From assembly GCA_009869945.1 (NCBI GenBank), contig WIXG01000075.1, forward strand, positions 124,001-188,000: 64,000 bases of DNA. The letters are read 5' to 3'. The notes under the pieces were generated by a model, which worked only from the letters and a program-made list of their open reading frames with translations, made no database searches and had not been told where the DNA came from. Position numbers and translations under genes: made by a program. Shown piece after piece: positions 48,301 through 61,192 of the stretch; the stretch's first letter is position 1, and every line of letters begins with the position of its first letter. This DNA comes from Mesaphorura yosii (lineage: Eukaryota > Arthropoda > Collembola > Poduromorpha > Tullbergiidae).

Positions 48301-51175
48301 CAACTGCAATCAAGATCAATGAATCTGTGAAAACTTTGGAACTTTGTGGTCTTGGAAATCTTGAGATGCGGTCGTACTGCACTTAAACTGCATTTCATTG
48401 CATTGCCATTGCGCTTCCGGTAGCTCAGCGTGAATGTCCGTCCGATACGCGATACAGATGCCAATTTGATATTGCGGTCTGGACAATGCAATAGCGGCGA
48501 CAAGCGAGCTGGGCGCCGCTTTTTATCTTCGGGAATCTTTCATTTATCGTGTGTGCTCAAAAGTTTGCGGAGCTTCTTCGAACAAAGTAACGAACGCACA
48601 AATCTGTGAACGCATTTTCCAATGTGAATGTGATGGATTTCATTTGGAGTGGACAGATTTTATTGCGTATAACGTTCATAACAGTGAACACAATAACGTC
48701 CATTCTGATCTATTGCTGTCTTCGTCGATTTAGTACAATATTCAAGCTTTTATTTCTATTTTCACGAATTTCATTGCATTGCAATGCACAATTTACAATG
48801 CACTGTGAATTGTGAAGAAATACCGACAAAGGCACAACGCTGTACTGACTGCGAATACTGATTCAGGTTCGTAGAACAATTATTTCTTTTTATTCGTCAG
48901 ATGCAGAAGAAACAGTATTATGATTCTTGATTCTCACACAAACGTTGACGTTCTCAGTAATCAGCAGTGTCCGAGTTTGGATGTGAGATCGTGCAATTAT
49001 GATCTATTCAATGAATGAGGTACTGATTACTATTGCTGATGATTATAAGTATAATTGTGACAATGGCCATTTATACAACGGACTCCATTGCTACTGACGG
49101 AGTCAAAGCAAAAAGTTACGAAGGCAAATTCGGAAGCAAGCATTAACAGGGTAACAGTCCAGCAGAAGAAGCCGTTTATATTCAGCCAATGTTTTTCTTA
49201 TACAAGCATTGAACTCTCAGATGCATATTTCGAGCGCTAAAATGATTTTGTATCTGCAAGCAAATAAAGGTCGCAAGAACCTGATATACGATTACCGTTA
49301 TTGATTACCCAAGTAATTCGCCACAATTATCTCAATTCCGTAATTATCGTAAATGGGTGGTCATTGAAGTTTCTTCCATCTTCGCTCTACTGGGATGGCG
49401 TTTGTGCAGGACACCGGACACGCAACTTTTCTTCTTCCCTCTGAAATGGATTTGGCGTCTCGGGGCCGCTGAATAATAAATGTAATTGAAAATTACTTAA
49501 AAGGGCCACTAAAGCATGTGACATGACAAAAATAAAAATCCGACTGGCCAGGCGATTCAGGCAAGAAGCAAGTCGACGCCTGATAATCCATTAAATGCTC
49601 AAGCCTCTTTTCTTAGCTTACAATCTGAGGGCTGCTGTTCAAATCCGAACTCGTATCCAAGCAAAGGTAATTCCAATTCCCAAAAGTATCCTGGCGTGAC
49701 GTGGCGGTGGCCAGGCCAAAGTGAAAGCATAAATGTAAAAAGAAAAAGCGGCAGCGGCAGCAACACGACAATGAATGAACCTGAACTTTTCCCCAACTTC
49801 ATGTTCGGTGCAGTGGTTTGGTTTGGTTCTTTGGTTTGGTTTTAACCGATTCGCTTGAATGCGTAAAAAGCATTTCATTCCACGTTGCATTTCGCTTTGC
49901 GTTCGCATTCGCCCTCGACTGGCCTCGCGTCGCCACGCTTTCTCCTTCCGATGCAATGAAACTGCATTCTTTCCATTATTCCATCGTAATTCTGGTCTTT
50001 TGGCAATGGACCGCTTGTTGCAGTTGCAGCAGACTTTGGGTGTATTTTCGGACCGATGCTTATGGGCCACTTGAGAATTCTCACTCTTTCTTCCAAATCC
50101 CTGGAAAAGTTTCCGTAAGAAAAATGCGAGAGCGGCGGCATCTTATTGGCATTGGCACCGACTTGGCGAGAATTTCGAGTTGAAGGGTTCAATGAATTCC
50201 TGGCCCTAGCGTCGGTGTTCGAATAATTAATGTATTATCTTACATTTAGGAAAATAGATAAGATTATGGCCAAGAGAGCCATGCCATGCGCATACAATTG
50301 CAGAGTATTTTCTCATTTTGCAATTTGGGAATTGTGCTTGAGTACCGCATTTAAAGAGTTATGGCCACTTTAAATCCTAAAATCCCGTTTATCCTTACTG
50401 CCGTACCTTTTTCCTTTTAATTTAATACATTTGGGGTAAATTCCCGTATTACAAAATTCAGAGTTCCATAACATGCATGAGCTATTAAAAAACACGGCAC
50501 AGGGTAATAAAAACCGGCACCATGCATGTATTATACAGAAGCAGTCGTAGTCGTAAAATGAGCCCACGCGTAAAACACGATACGAATTTATACACGTTTT
50601 CATATAATAAGCCAAATAATACAGTACAGGCTTTCGTTTTTGTTTCGGGGCCCGTCTGTCCCACCGAGCGTATACTTCTAATTACCACAGTGCAATAAAA
50701 TACCATACATTATTCTGAACTAGTTCTCGTACCCATGCGTATTATACGGATTATGGCTGCGTGCTTGCATATCGTAATAGATAAGAGTAAGAGAAAATTA
50801 TAAAGAGAAAGTCATAACTCATAAAAGTAAGACCCCGAAAATACTTGAGCGTTACTCGAATTTCTCCCATAAAACACAAATGCAATCCAACGCAGCGAGA
50901 AATGGTGTAGAAAGAACATTTGCCATTTGCCTTTTCGTATCGTTATTCGTATTCGTATCGATTTCGGTCATTAAAATGAGCCTTGCTGGTTTATAAATGC
51001 TAAAGACCGGTACAATGCTATTTCGGCGTATTTCTCAACTCTTGACTTTCTACGTTTTAGATTCGTTGTCCAAAACTTTGTACTTTTATAGTTTTGATAA
51101 GGTAAATAAGATTTTTGAACCCACGCTGGTCTATTGACTAATTCTCAAGGCGATTTGTACTTGTCTGCGTTGCAG
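42388..51175. other. Non-coding block before the receptor start exon
   Basis: Nearly 9 kb with no supported gene. If the 42291 exon is real, this is an intron of the receptor gene. A degenerate ATTGCATTGAATTGCAT-type tract sits near 41465-41495, just outside its left edge, and similar words recur around 47985-48006. Confidence 0.45.
46605..46621. repeat. Trinucleotide repeat (ATG)5
   Basis: Five tandem ATG units followed by AT. Confidence 0.8.
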
Positions 51176-51348
51176 GAGCGGCTTGGTTGTGTCGAGTGTT
51201 CAACTGGCTGGACAAACAACGGGCCTGCCTGGTCAACATTAATTTGTCCAACGAGTGCAGTGCAGTGCAGGAGCCCAGGAGGAGTTGCATTCTGAAAATG
51301 CGTGCAGATTAAATCTAGTGCAATTAGTCACTCGTACATAAATTTGCA

Positions 51349-54300
51349 ATGGACTCGAGTACGCAACGACGGGCATCAAAATTGGAACCATGGAGTCGGG
51401 TTCGGAGAGTGCGAGCTGGCCAGCTTTTAATTATCTACGCGCTCTTCACACAAGTGGGAATCTCAGCTCTCGATACAGGTAAGATGATGATAAGCCGCCA
51501 CAAAATGATTTCAAACTTCTATCTACTAAGCACATAGGAAAATAGATATTGAAGGTTTGGTTTGCTAACAGGATCCTGTTCAAGTGCACTGGGCATGGAA
51601 TCGTACGAAATCCCAGATTCGGACATAACCGCTTCAAGTTCATTCGATGCAGGAAATGTCGGACCACAAAATGCAAGGTAATAAAATGCCATCATGAACA
51701 AAACCTTTCTGCATTTATTATGGCTCGCCAATAAATTAATGCTATTAATTCTCGCTGCAGCAATGCAGGGCGCGTTCGCATGCATTAGCATTTCCAATCG
51801 CGTGCTCGCTTGGTTTGGTTTCATGCCATGCTTGTGCGTGCTTGTAATTGAACCAGTCATGTTTGTTTATGGCATTAGCATGTATCGTCATCGCCATACA
51901 TTTAATTACAAAGCCGGGAGCTGTTTCTTTCCTGATCAATTTCTGCTGCTGCTCTGCTTAGCATTCGCTGCTTGCCGATTGCAGTCCAGTGCAGAAGTGT
52001 GAGAGTATTGTTTATTCTGACCAGGTGCTAATCATTCGTAATTATCAGAAGGGAAAGTGCGAACAAGGCAAACGCGGTATGGGCGGCAAAAAAGCAGCGT
52101 AGCTCATCATCAAAATGATTCCTAATACGCATGCAAGTGCACGCGCATGAAAATCAATTGTATTTTTTCCAAGGGTGCGAGTTTCTAACAGAAGATCATT
52201 ACAGGCGTAGGGAAGTTCTTCATTTAAGGCTGGATGATGACGGAGATGCACCGAAAATGATCATGATACTCGTCTTTATTGCACTTGATGATCATTAGCG
52301 ATCAAAAACAAAGATATCAAAATGAGTTGCAATGAACTGGCAAGTATGAAGTACTCGTACATGCGCGATAAAGAGAAAAATTTCATTAGCGCGCTTTCAG
52401 GAGGGCATCAAGTTGTATTTGGACCCAAGGACCCATTTTCTAATGAATATCCTTATCAGGCTTCAGGGGTCTAATGTAGGCGGACATTTTTTAATAATCG
52501 GAAGCATAATTTTGATTTTTGAGTCCAATAAACGGAAACACGGAAGAAACTCCAACTAGAAGATGCGGCCCAGCTTAGAAACCCTTTAACGATTTTAATT
52601 TTTGCTTCGTTACTACAGAGGTACAAAAGATTTTATGTTGGGAAGAGTTCCTTCGAAATTGATAATAAATTAAGGTAGGCTTTCACACAATAAATTACCG
52701 AATGGGTTTTAATGTCCAGCCTCACCGTAAATTCAATTAAATGCTTGCCCCATAAATTATCAAACATGTTTACGTAGCATCACGCATAAAATAAAATGCA
52801 AACCGACAAAAAGCAGATTGCAGATGGACAACAGCGACATGCTTAGCATTACGTAAATTGAAAAACTACGTACATGAAAATGGCATTATCCATTACGCTT
52901 ACTTAGGCGAACGGTACGGTTATAACAATAATCCACAGAACAGTAGAGACTCATTGTAAAATCGGTTCACCAACCAGACCAGACCAGGCCAACTTTGTCC
53001 ATTTCCAAAATTCACCGAAAGCAAGAACAAGAATGGAAAGTCTGAACCATTTCCATGTTCTACAAGAACAAGAGTGTGGATTTAAATCATGCCATGCTAA
53101 TGCAAGCACAAGCAAGCAACAAACGCATTACGGACAAAAACTGTCCTTTTGTTCGTTCAAGTCACCCTCGTCAGTTCCCAGTTGGTTTGCTCTGCTCTAT
53201 ATTGAAAAGATTGAAAAGAGAATCTCTTCTAGATTTTGTCCTCCGTCCGTGACTAATTAGTATGATTAATTAGACACGTGACAGATCCTTTATCTTTCTG
53301 TTTCTGCTGCCTGTCTGCCAGCAGAGATCTGCCACCGGAGCAAAAGTGGCTGGCCAAGTAGCTCGTTGCCTTTACCGCAGGAAAGGAAAGACTAAAGACG
53401 TTTCACATTGGACGTTAACGAGTAAATGTTGAAAGATGAGCCAGCCGAATGTCGTACACTGAACACTGCCATGCTGCTATGTAGTACATCAATCTGGAAC
53501 TGGAATGCAGGCACAAAAACTGGGCCATGATGCGAAATATTCAAGCGTAATAGCTTCCAGCTGAGTACACACTGCTGCCGAAGATTAGCCCGACAACTGA
53601 CAACAATGAAAAATCATAGAATCTTTCAGTTGCCTTGTGAGGATGCGAAGTCACGTCACGTCATATCACATCATGTCAAACTAGGAATCCATAAAGATAA
53701 TGATAGCCTGATGCCTGACCGTTCAGATACAACTTTTAATTACAACGTATTTTGCAATGCACTTGTATGATTTTGCTCTCGGCTGTTGGCGCTGGCTACA
53801 ATAATTAGAAATTGTGCCGTGCCGCGCTGTGTAGTGTTAGTCATCTGTTCTGGGCTGATTAATTAAAATTGTACTTCATACCTGAGACTACCGAGATAGT
53901 AGTCCAGTGCGTACGCGTAATCTGGTCGCAGAATCATTAGCCACAGGAATCATACTCGTATGGCTTTAGTTCTAATTAATATTGCACCGTCCTGTGAGGA
54001 GTGCTGTGCCTGTTGCGGCAGCGAGAAGCTGTTTCAAAAGGAGATCGAGATCAAAGCTTTGTTGGTGTTGGTACTGCAGTGATCGGATTTTATGATTTGT
54101 AGTTCGTGGGTTTCTTTTGATGGGCGGGCGGCGTGTCGATGTATCGAATATCAAGCATTAAAGCTCCAGCAAAAGCGGAGGACTTCCTCAAGATTCTCAC
54201 TCACTGAACCAAAGCAAGCAAGCTAAAACCGAGGCGAAGTCCCTTCAAAATGTGGTACCAATAAATTGGTGCCTGGCCTGTGCTCAGGCGGCAGAGAAGG

Positions 54301-57300
54301 AAACGAATTCCCAACACTTTGTTACTAATAATCAATTAAAGACTCAAATGAAGCGGTGCACATTAACTAATAACGTGGCGCTTGCGCTTCGTGACATCCG
54401 TCGCCTAAATTTGGAATCCATTGCATATTGCATTGCATGATTGGGCAGGGCAGCCAACAGCATTGACATATGGTATGAATGAACGCTTCAAAACGCAAAT
54501 AAGATGAGCTCAACCACGGCCAAAACCGCGGTCCGTCCCCATAATTCTTAATTGCAGTACGCATTGCGTGGCTGTCGTAGTCGCTGATGTTTGTTTGTTG
54601 TTCAGACACGCTACGCATTAAACACAATACGTGTCGCATAAAAATGAATTCGTGCCGATAATTATAGACGGTCTATTTTTAATTAAATTGAAATATTTTA
54701 AAAATTGGACTGAAAAGCCTGCGAGCAGCAGCAGCTGCGTCAAGTTTTCTACGCATCGTAGGGTGTTCAAACGGGGTTTACGTGTTATGTGTGTTTCGTG
54801 CAGTGTGCTGACGGATGACGGAGCGATGAACCACAGAGCAAGCATTCGTGCTATTATTCTACAACGTTCCGGACTCCTGCGCCTGGTGATTGATGATTAA
54901 TTGTTATCAATTTCAACGGGAGAATAGAGTCACCCGGCTAATAACGAGCGTAATGAATGAATTCATGACAATACGCCTCAGTGACTCAATGCGCATTGGT
55001 ATACTGCTCTTTTGACGTGGCGATTGCATAATAGGCTAAATATTAAATTTAGGGTTCCATTGATCATTCACCGTTTGGGCACACAAAAGAAAAATGTGGA
55101 CACGCACACGGATGCACGCCGCGATTGTATCCCGCATTCCTGATTCTTGGCTGATGACTGTCGAGACGAGCGATCGACTTATGCAATGAGCAACAGCAAG
55201 CAAACCCCAACCCAAGTACAAAGTACAATTGCTCAATGTGCCGGTGTCAGCATTCGGTTTACAGTCGGAGAAGAGGTTTAGACCCTGATCGCTCTGATCA
55301 AGTTCCGGAACATATCGCGATAGAGGAGAACCAGGCCTGGTTAGCCATGTGTGCTTTTCTTTTATTGCACTGAGCGGAGCAACAATCGTCTGTTATATCA
55401 TGTGCATTACTCCATGGACACGGACGTCGGTGTATTGCGATCAGCAGATCTCTTGAAAATCTTGACTTCGCTGCTCATCCAGTTTCGATACCAGTAGCAT
55501 AACTATAAGAGAGATGTGATTTTAATCGATCTTGGAATGAACTCGAATTATGATTCGCTGTAAACGCAGTTAAATTCATCTTGAAAGTCTGCACCTATTT
55601 TATAGCACAAGTAAAGGTACTAAAAACTTTGTAATATAGAATGACGCGTAAGTCTTATTTTTAGGCGGAAACAAGACTTGATCCTTCGAACTTGGGCAGA
55701 GTTACGTGAAGATGCGCGATGTGCAATGGATAGACTTTTTCGAAGCCTTACAATGCAACGGAATGAAGAACTGATGTTCACGGTTGTTAATTCAGTATTC
55801 ACAGTTCACGCAGCATTTTGTCTGCATTGTTGTGGAATTTCTATTAATTCGGTGAAATAAAAGGCTGAAAGTTATTTTGAAGGGTTCTTTACAGTTTACA
55901 AACGAAAAATAAATTAAATACACGAAAAGTAAACATAAGCATGTTTTAGTGCTCAACCCAGCGCAGCATCAACATGACAAGGCACCAGGCACTGAAGTCT
56001 AGATAGAAAATTAATTTGACATGGACACACAAATATAAAATACAAATACCATTAACGGAATACATGAACAAATACATGCTGGTCCTCATACACGTACTTT
56101 TGTAACAATGGGCAATGAATCTGATGCATTAAAACTTAAAAATAGTAATGTACATTGTTGGGCATTAATTTCCTGACTTTGCGTTGCTCACAATCCACAA
56201 TCCTTCTTTTGATTGTACGCAGGGCACTTGAAGTGAATCGAAATTCAGTTGTTGCTGGTTTAAATCAGTAATTCAAGCTTCCATTTCCGAGAATCACATC
56301 AAATCACTAATGAAATTGGCTGAGCCATCGATACCAGACCCAATTCTGAGGTTTTGCTAATGAACCGTTGACTGTCACATAATTTACCAACAGCATGCCT
56401 CACAGAAGTCAAGTGCAATGTCATTAATAAGATTACGCTAAACCGAACTGAACTTCTGCAGTGATGTGAAAAACTTCCGCCTAGGAATTTACACGAGGAA
56501 GGCTCCCGCACCAGTAAAACTGAAATTAAAGAGTTGAAGTCAGAGTTGCTTGGGAATGACAGGCTCAAGCTGAAGCACCAGTTTTTTACTTTTACGTACC
56601 GAGTCGGTGAGCAGCATCGGCATCGGCATAGTTGAGCGGAAATTAATGAGCTTGATAAATGTATGGGAAAATGTCGGGCCTGAAACTAATAAAAACGATT
56701 TACATGAGCAGCGTAACGTAATTTGGTTAAGTACGATGCGAAGATGCGGAGAGACTCGATGCGATGGTGCAGTGATTGATTGATTTGAGGTATCTTGCGA
56801 TTTGAAAGTGAGGAATGTACAGGGCCCGATGCACATGTGGCCCGCGTGGCTTGGATCCGAGTGAGAGTGTGATGCGAGGTTGAATTTTGAGATAATCATT
56901 TAATTTGACAAGATGCGGAGACACAAACCATAAATTGCTGTCGATCAAAGACGCGGAAATGAACGCATACACGCACGTTCAAACTTTTTAAGTAGTAGTG
57001 TTTAAGAAGAAATTTACTACACATTCAACTGGCGTGGAGGTTTCATTTAATCGTTTCTAGTAAATACAATACAATTGCGTTTTAAGTTTTACGAAGTGTT
57101 AATCGTAAAGGGTTAACTTGAATTGTCTCCGTCCATGATTCTTCGTGATCTTAATCTGAGTAGATCTTGAAATATGAGACCAGTCATCGGTCGGAGTAGT
57201 CAAAGAAGGCTCGTATGCTAGTTATTATTATTTTATTACTGGGTGAAATTGATAAGGATCTTCCCTTCTCTCCAGTTACATGTTTCGTTGTCTTGTGCTT

Positions 57301-60300
57301 GGTACTTGTGCTTAAGCATGCTTGCGAGAACGATGGTTCGGTGAATCTATCTTTTGTCACGGGTCGGCCGGATCCTTTGACTCGGTTGGTTTTGGGCTCA
57401 GGCTTCGTGTACAGTTTAGGAACTGGTTTCAAATATACAACTGAATTTCTTTTCTTCTTTTTACAGGGTTCGTGTCGAGAAATTAGGAGGTGCTTGGTGT
57501 CCCAAGAATCAGGTTACTTCAGAAGCTGAAGAATGGCTGCAGGTACGTTGTGTCATGAATTTGTGGACGGTGGACGCGGTGGGTCAGAGCGTATGTTGGT
57601 TGGTCATACGGGTGAGAGCTGGTAGCGAGCGGTGCGACGAATCGTTGAGACGAGAAACCAGTACAGCGAGCTCATCTGGAGTGCAGAGTGAGGAGGGACG
57701 CTCTGACCCACCACCTAAAACTTGTGACTCGTGACACCACCATTATCATTAACTACGTCTATCTTTAATTTTATTCCAAAAACCGACGCCATACTTGATT
57801 TAAAATCATCCCCAATCAGGGGTAAACGTTTGGATCGATAATTTTCTAACACTTAGCCTCAAGTAGGGTTTTACTCATGTCGCATTCTCATTAATCGCCA
57901 ATTGCATTCTTTGTTCTTCAGGTTGATCTTCACACTGTCCAAGTCATCACAGCCACCGAAACACAAGGGCGATTCGGCAATGGCCAAGGGCAAGAATACA
58001 CGGAACAATATATCGTGTCATATTGGAGGCCAGAATTGGGAAAATGGGTGCGCTATCGCGACGCAGGTGGAAACGAAGTAAGCCCCAATGTCCAACACTT
58101 CGAAAAGATTTTTCTTTGCCGATAACTCTTAATATATCGTTCTGTGAAATTGAAACTTTAATAATTTAATTCAGCACTTTAATTAGATTAGATTAGAATT
58201 ATTCCTCTAGTCATTATCGTCTTCATCGTTCTGACTGGCATAAAGATTTAATTTAGTTACTGGCTTCCTTCGGTCTGGAACTCATCTGCCCGCGTACAGA
58301 TTGGACTCCCGAGCTAAGATCGACTTTGCAACCTAAATTCAATTTAATTTAATGCAATTTAGTAAATTGGATTAGATTTCCTTCTAGCAGCAGCAGAAAC
58401 AGCAGCGGCGATTGCAATAATACAATTGGAATGGGAATCTATTCACTCTGGGCATTCGCATTCGGTTTATTGTTATTATTATGAATGAATGAAGAAAGAG
58501 AGCACTTCATCCAAATGAAGTTCGTTTTCTTTTGATGCCCGAATTCCGAATCTTGTGCTATTACTTTTGTGCCAGTGCTCCGTTTACCTTCCTAGATTTC
58601 CCAGCTGCGCCATACTTCTGTCCATTACCCTCTATATTCGTGTGATAACAATAAATGTAAACACTGAAAGAGCTCGCTAGCAGAGCAGAGCGCATTAAGT
58701 GTAATATATTCATTGGAAATTGGAATTGATGAACAATGCTTTAGGTAGATGGTAGATTGAGAATTTGAATTGCAGTTGAGGGAATAGCTTAACCTCTCCT
58801 TACCTGAACCTGAAATCGGCAACGGCAACCCTTTCTTCCTAGCTGGCTAATGTAATTGAATTCATACTAATACGCACTTCCTTCTGCTGTTTTGTAATCG
58901 CAGATTCTCAAGGCCAACATAAATACGTATCTGGCCGTCAAAACGGAACTGAATCCACCGATTATCGCATCAAAGCTACGTTTTCTGCCGTACAGCCTTC
59001 ACAGACGCACTGTGTGTATGCGGGTGGAAATCTATGGCTGTCCATATCGTGGTAAGTTCTTGACTCGAGCTCTGAGGGCTATCCGGGCTAATTGAGTTTC
59101 ATTGCCACTGGAACGCGTTCACATTCATTCATTCATTTCCCAAATTCCTTTGTAGGCAGCAGTAAGAAGTCGACACAAAGTTGAAAGTGCAAAATCATGC
59201 TCCCGGTTACCAGTCACTCTCTTCTGTCTGATGGTCCCATTTGCCCCATAAACCTGCCTTAAGCAACACTTTCCGCTGTAGAACTCGATCCGTATTCAGC
59301 TCGCGACAGGCAAATTGAAACAAAGTGTCAGGATTTTAAGTGCTCTGTGGCGGAAGAAACAAGATTTGCTTCCGGGGCCGCGGTCGCAGTTCTGTTCTCA
59401 GTTCAGCTGACTAGTGACACGCTCACGGCAGCAGAACAGAACATTTGGAATTTACTTTCTTGCCGTCGTGATTATTGAGGCCCTCCATTTCCATTGCCAT
59501 AATAATCGTATTTCACTTTCACATCGGGCAGCAGAGCAGGTAAATGGAGCAGGCAGCTCAGAACACGAAGAACATAATCCGAGTCCAGGCCAAGCCAATA
59601 TTTTCTCATTTCAATTTAATGAAAGAAGTGGCTCGGGCTCGACACGAGCTGCGAGGGAAAGTGCGAATGACTTTCGTCCATCGAGTCGAGTCGAGTAAAA
59701 TTGTCGCCGGCGCACTTTATCCATCCTCACCGCTTACTACGAGATGAAAGAAATGATATCGAGCAGGCAAGCAATGGGAAACGCCAAACACAAACGCAAA
59801 TGGACTGAGAAAGTAAATTGATTAAATTAAATTTGGGTTAATGGGTTCGTTACATGAGCCTGGCCAGCTGATGTTTCTTATCTCGTCATGAACCTTCTTG
59901 CTCTTGCCCGCTAGCTCGCTGCCAGTGCGTTCCAGGAATTTAGGAATTACTTACTAATTGCCTGGCTTGGCACATGGCACTGACACGAGTTCATTGCAGA
60001 CTGCATTCGCATTTTATATGCAGGTCCACGCCCGCGCCCGCATCACAGCACAGCGTCTTGTATTTTAATTAGTTCTTTAACACTTGCAATATATTTCTGG
60101 AATGGTACTTTAAATTTTGCATTTTGCTCTTTCTCTGCCGCGTTCGCAGATGGGTTGATAAGCTACACGATGCCACAAGGCAGCAAGCGTGGCGACAGCT
60201 GGAATTTCTACGATCACACGTACGATGGTTTATGGGAAGGCAACGTTCTCAAGAATGGGCTCGGAGCACTTGTTGATGGTCGTGGTGGCCCAGATAACTT

Positions 60301-61192
60301 CAAAGATGACTACTACGGTCATGAACGAGGTAACCTCATAAACTATTATCTCACTTTTTATGATGGCGGCAATTTGCCGTGAATTTCCATGAAAGTCGTG
60401 ACCCAGAGCTTAAATTGAATACGAAAACAGCAAATAGTACAAAGTGGAAACTCGAAACTGCGTATGCACGAAGAGCAGACAAAGCCAAACAAATTAGAAC
60501 ATTAACTTAAAAATAATGGATTTCAATTTTCAGCGCCTCAACTTGTTAATAGTTCCAGTCAACATGTGGGCTCCATTGCGCGGCAGCACCACCATTTCAG
60601 CCTCGCATCCCTTTGTCCACTCTTCCATTCGAATTTATTTACTCAGTGACTTCTGGAATTTTTCAGAAACATTTCTGTTACGGCCGACTATCGTATTGTC
60701 CCTAATTCGAACAGCACGCACATTAACTAAAAAAGAAACTGCACAATGAAGGAATCTGTTCACTGCTCATTCATTCCAGTTGAGTTTATTCAGGCGCGAG
60801 GGCTGAGCAGAAGCAGGCCGTAACAATAAAAATGCCCGAGCCAGGCCACGGCAGGCTAGAAATGCATCGGTAAATATTTGTGTAAAGTTTTATCACCACC
60901 GATGCGGTGCACGGAGCAGCTGCCTCGAACCCAAACCCCGATTTTGTGTTCTACTGACGTTGCTGTCCAAGACTAATTTTATGGGTCACGAGTTTCATGG
61001 CAGCAAATTGCTTGACCTTTGCGCATTGTAATCGTACGATGCCTCTTTCTTCTAGGCAAAGGGTGGGTCGGTTGGAAGAATGATTCACGAGCTGGCAACA
61101 GTCCGGTGGAAATCATTTTCAAGTTTGATGGTGTGCGAGAATTTTCTGGAGTTTATATCCACAGTTCCAATCAGTTTACGAAAGATGTTCAG
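51349..61192 (+). CDS. Ddr: Discoidin domain receptor tyrosine kinase, N-terminal part
   Basis: Collagen-binding receptor tyrosine kinase family; the window holds the extracellular start and the gene continues beyond the right edge. Coding exons: 51349-51478, 51572-51677, 57467-57542, 57922-58077, 58904-59051, 60150-60329 and 61056-61192. All have GT-AG borders and consistent phases, 933 nt, 311 residues. The first exon begins at an acceptor near 51175, giving a 5' UTR of at least 173 nt. Residues about 24-43 are a signal peptide. The discoidin domain runs from Cys46 to Cys202 (YGC), including IPDSDITASSSF, GAWCP and ETQGRFGNG. The second discoidin-like domain includes DGLISYTMPQG, YDGLWEGN, GLGALVDG and GWVGWKND, hallmarks of DDRs. 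The vertebrate collagen-contact Trp (ASSxW) is Phe here. The rest of that domain, the juxtamembrane part, the membrane helix and the kinase lie outside. Introns are long at the 5' end (5.8 kb after exon 2). Family identity is certain; DDR1/DDR2 orthology is not implied. Confidence 0.95.
51679..57466. other. Large intron of the discoidin receptor gene
   Basis: No exon or gene supported. A tandem CRE-like TCACGTCACGTCA sits at 53651-53663. Possible enhancer space. Confidence 0.5.
57578..57712. repeat. Inverted repeat with 15-bp perfect arms inside an intron
   Basis: The arm at 57578-57592 (GGTGGGTCAGAGCGT) is the exact reverse complement of 57698-57712. A 105-nt spacer separates them. It lies in the 379-bp intron 57543-57921. 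It could be a small foldback element or an RNA hairpin. Confidence 0.75.
58078..58903. other. Intron of the discoidin receptor gene
   Basis: No coding content seen; an imperfect CAG-type repeat lies near 58386-58408. Confidence 0.6.
59052..60149. other. Intron of the discoidin receptor gene
   Basis: No coding content seen; a TCGAG repeat lies near 59681-59695. Confidence 0.6.
60330..61055. other. Intron of the discoidin receptor gene
   Basis: No coding content seen. Confidence 0.6.

Noticed and set aside
49632..49665. tRNA B-box-like TGTTCAAATCC
   Set aside because: No matching A-box or cloverleaf at the right distance; no tRNA was supported anywhere in the window.
57184..57432. 82-codon Lys/Thr-rich minus-strand frame just before a receptor exon
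   Set aside because: Overlaps intron sequence, no domain; likely chance.
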